6,666 nucleotides of DNA, from NCBI GenBank assembly GCA_031271875.1, contig JAISVD010000173.1, forward strand, positions 1-6,666, given 5' to 3'. Source of the stretch: Spirochaetaceae bacterium. Its GTDB lineage: Bacteria > Spirochaetota > Spirochaetia > Treponematales > Treponemataceae. The notes under the pieces were generated by a model that was not told where the DNA came from, did not search any database, and saw nothing but the letters and a program-made list of their open reading frames with translations. The position numbers were made by a program, and so were the translations under genes. How positions within the stretch are numbered: position 1 is the first letter of the stretch; each line of letters opens with the position of its first letter. Below are positions 5,194 to 6,666 of this stretch, one piece after another.

Positions 5194-6666
5194 CTACTGA
5201 TTGGCCAGATTGAATGACAGGGTAAATTTCCACTCAGGCCCCTTTGCCCTACCGTTGGAACCCCAGACAACGCTGCCGTCTTTTACCTTAAATGTATTCG
5301 CGAACATCAGGCGCAGCGGGAACTGGGGTATCGAGAAACGGAACCCGGGACCGAAACTGAAATAGAAATCTTCGAGTCCCAGATTGGTAAACAAATCTCC
5401 GATATCCTTCTTAACCGCTATAGCATCCATGAAGAAATCGATAGCAAGTATATTGGGAACCACCGGAATACGCAGTTCCACCCAGTTACTCCACATCGCA
5501 TTCCCCCGGATATAACTCAAGGAACCGGAGGAGAAGTTCCATCCCCGCCCGTTAAACATACCGTCAATATAGAGCTGGCTCGAATTACTGATAAGATCCG
5601 AACTCAGGGGGAAGATCGCGGAAAGTCCCGAATATCCGGCAAGCACGAATTTCAGGCTCCAGGTATCGGAAAAGGGAATGTCCAAAAGGGTGAGATATCC
5701 TTCCAGTTTCGTATCGGTCTTCAGATAATATTCATTTTCGATAAACGGGAACAATCCTGTCCAGCCGATACGCTGTTTGAAAAACCATCCCTTTGTCGGA
5801 TCATAATAGATATCCCGGTCATCCAGGGCAATGCTGGTCCATATGGTATTGTTCCAGTTCCATTTTCCGTGATTACTGCGCACCGTTGAATCAACCGGTA
5901 CATACAGGGTCTTGTCATAGAAATTCTGAAGCAGGCCGAAGGTAAAGCCTCCGGAAAGGGTAACCATGGCGAAATTCGGCAGCCACCGGTAGCCCGTACC
6001 AATCCCCAGCTTGATATCCCACTGATCATAGCTCATCTGGTAGTCGGTATTATTCATAGAAGGCAGATACATGATCTGTTCGGTATAATTCACGGTGTGG
6101 GCAGCCCCCAGACTGAAATTGATGGTCAGGGGCAGGTTGAACAGATAACGGTGGGCATAGCTGACCTCGAGGCTCTGTTCATCAAAGGCCAGCGTGGCGG
6201 TCGTTCCCAGCGCCTGTCCGGAACCCATAAGATTGTTGTCCTGAAATTTGGCGAACAGCGAAACCGGAAAGGTTTCGGCATTGGCGCTTCCGGTGAAGGT
6301 CAGACCGAATTCGATGGAGGTGGTGTTTCCCTCCTCAACAGAGATGACCATTTCCACAAGATTTTCTTCGGAACCCTGTGTGAGGTCCGGCAGGATCGAG
6401 GAGAAGAATTGCAGATTGTACAGGTTACGCATACCGGTCATGAATTTATTCCGGGAAAAGATGTCCCCTGTTTCGATATTGAGTTCCCGGAGGATCACCT
6501 CATCCTTGGTTTTGGTATTGCCTTTGATTACAATACGTTCGATATGGCTCCTGGGACGTTCAATAATATTGATGACAAAGGAGATGCTCCTGTTCTCCTC
6601 ATCGACGACATCCTCCCTGGTAATAATGTTGGAAGTATATCCGTTTTCGTAGTAGAGGTCGCTGGC
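5194..6666 (-). CDS. bamA: BamA, outer membrane protein assembly factor (5' end off the right edge)
   Basis: The last 490 residues of BamA (Omp85 family), the outer-membrane insertase; the N-terminus and early POTRA domains are outside the window. The frame is open to the edge, so the in-frame GTG at 6498 is internal. Numbering from the edge, residues 1-38 are the end of one POTRA domain (YYENGYTS, then FVINIIERP). Residues 40-113 are the final POTRA (IERIVIKGNTKTKDEVI, ending MVISVEEG). The rest is the beta barrel, with family landmarks DNNLMGSGQ, LDDRDIYYDPTKGW, the loop-6 motif as GRGW (373-376, Arg374) and VELRIPVVPNILAIDFFMD. It ends WKFTLSFNLANQ: the last strand is recognisable, but the final residue is Gln where outer-membrane barrels typically end in Phe or Trp. 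It is followed by skp, so the two form an envelope-biogenesis unit. Another Omp85 protein (TamA-like) is less likely given the skp neighbour. Confidence 0.93.
   Translation of the reverse strand, partial: ASDLYYENGYTSNIITREDVVDEENRSISFVINIIERPRSHIERIVIKGNTKTKDEVILRELNIETGDIFSRNKFMTGMRNLYNLQFFSSILPDLTQGSEENLVEMVISVEEGNTTSIEFGLTFTGSANAETFPVSLFAKFQDNNLMGSGQALGTTATLAFDEQSLEVSYAHRYLFNLPLTINFSLGAAHTVNYTEQIMYLPSMNNTDYQMSYDQWDIKLGIGTGYRWLPNFAMVTLSGGFTFGLLQNFYDKTLYVPVDSTVRSNHGKWNWNNTIWTSIALDDRDIYYDPTKGWFFKQRIGWTGLFPFIENEYYLKTDTKLEGYLTLLDIPFSDTWSLKFVLAGYSGLSAIFPLSSDLISNSSQLYIDGMFNGRGWNFSSGSLSYIRGNAMWSNWVELRIPVVPNILAIDFFMDAIAVKKDIGDLFTNLGLEDFYFSFGPGFRFSIPQFPLRLMFANTFKVKDGSVVWGSNGRAKGPEWKFTLSFNLANQ

Noticed and set aside
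4630..5217. 195-codon plus-strand frame opposite skp
   Set aside because: It is antisense to a full-length Skp with signal peptide and typical C-terminus, and runs into the end of bamA. It has no protein-family features.
6496..6498. GTG at 6498 as the bamA start
   Set aside because: The frame stays open to the window edge, and the 56 codons upstream encode POTRA sequence, so this is an internal valine codon.
1..6666. CRISPR array, tRNA/rRNA genes, insertion sequences
   Set aside because: No regularly spaced repeats, no tRNA-like cloverleaf and no transposase-like protein or terminal repeats were found on either strand.

Overview
The window joins two unlike pieces of DNA. From 1 to about 2130 it is AT-rich (about 28-38% G+C in the lines I counted). 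From about 2140 to the end it is richer in G+C (about 52-62% in the lines counted). The right part carries housekeeping and envelope genes of a Gram-negative (diderm) bacterium: an independent phosphoglycerate mutase, a CYTH-domain protein, Skp/OmpH and BamA. The bamA-skp pair without a following lpxD, together with a long (552 aa) mutase carrying an insert between its metal ligands, suggests a spirochaete or a related diderm phylum. This taxonomic call is an inference and is only moderately secure.

Left region (1-1803, minus strand): a two-gene operon. A DUF262 (ParB/sulfiredoxin-like) protein is followed, with an 8-bp overlap, by an SMC/OLD-like AAA ATPase resembling the DUF3696 group; the ATPase runs off the left edge. 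An extended -10 promoter lies just upstream of the DUF262 gene. Such a pair in a compositionally foreign block next to core genes looks like an accessory module, possibly anti-phage defence. I know of no experimentally described system with this exact pairing, and its function is inferred.

Gap (1804-2352): about 550 bp with no convincing gene. It holds the leftward promoter, inverted repeats, the composition switch near 2130 and a candidate rightward promoter for the mutase.

Right region: gpmI (2353-4011) and a CYTH gene (4017-4595) form a rightward operon separated by 5 bp, ending in a hairpin at the CYTH stop codon. Converging on it from the right edge is a leftward bamA (5' end missing) followed by skp. 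These two work together: Skp holds unfolded outer-membrane proteins in the periplasm, and BamA inserts them into the outer membrane. GpmI works in central glycolysis; the CYTH protein is expected to act on a triphosphate or polyphosphate substrate, and no link to glycolysis is evident.
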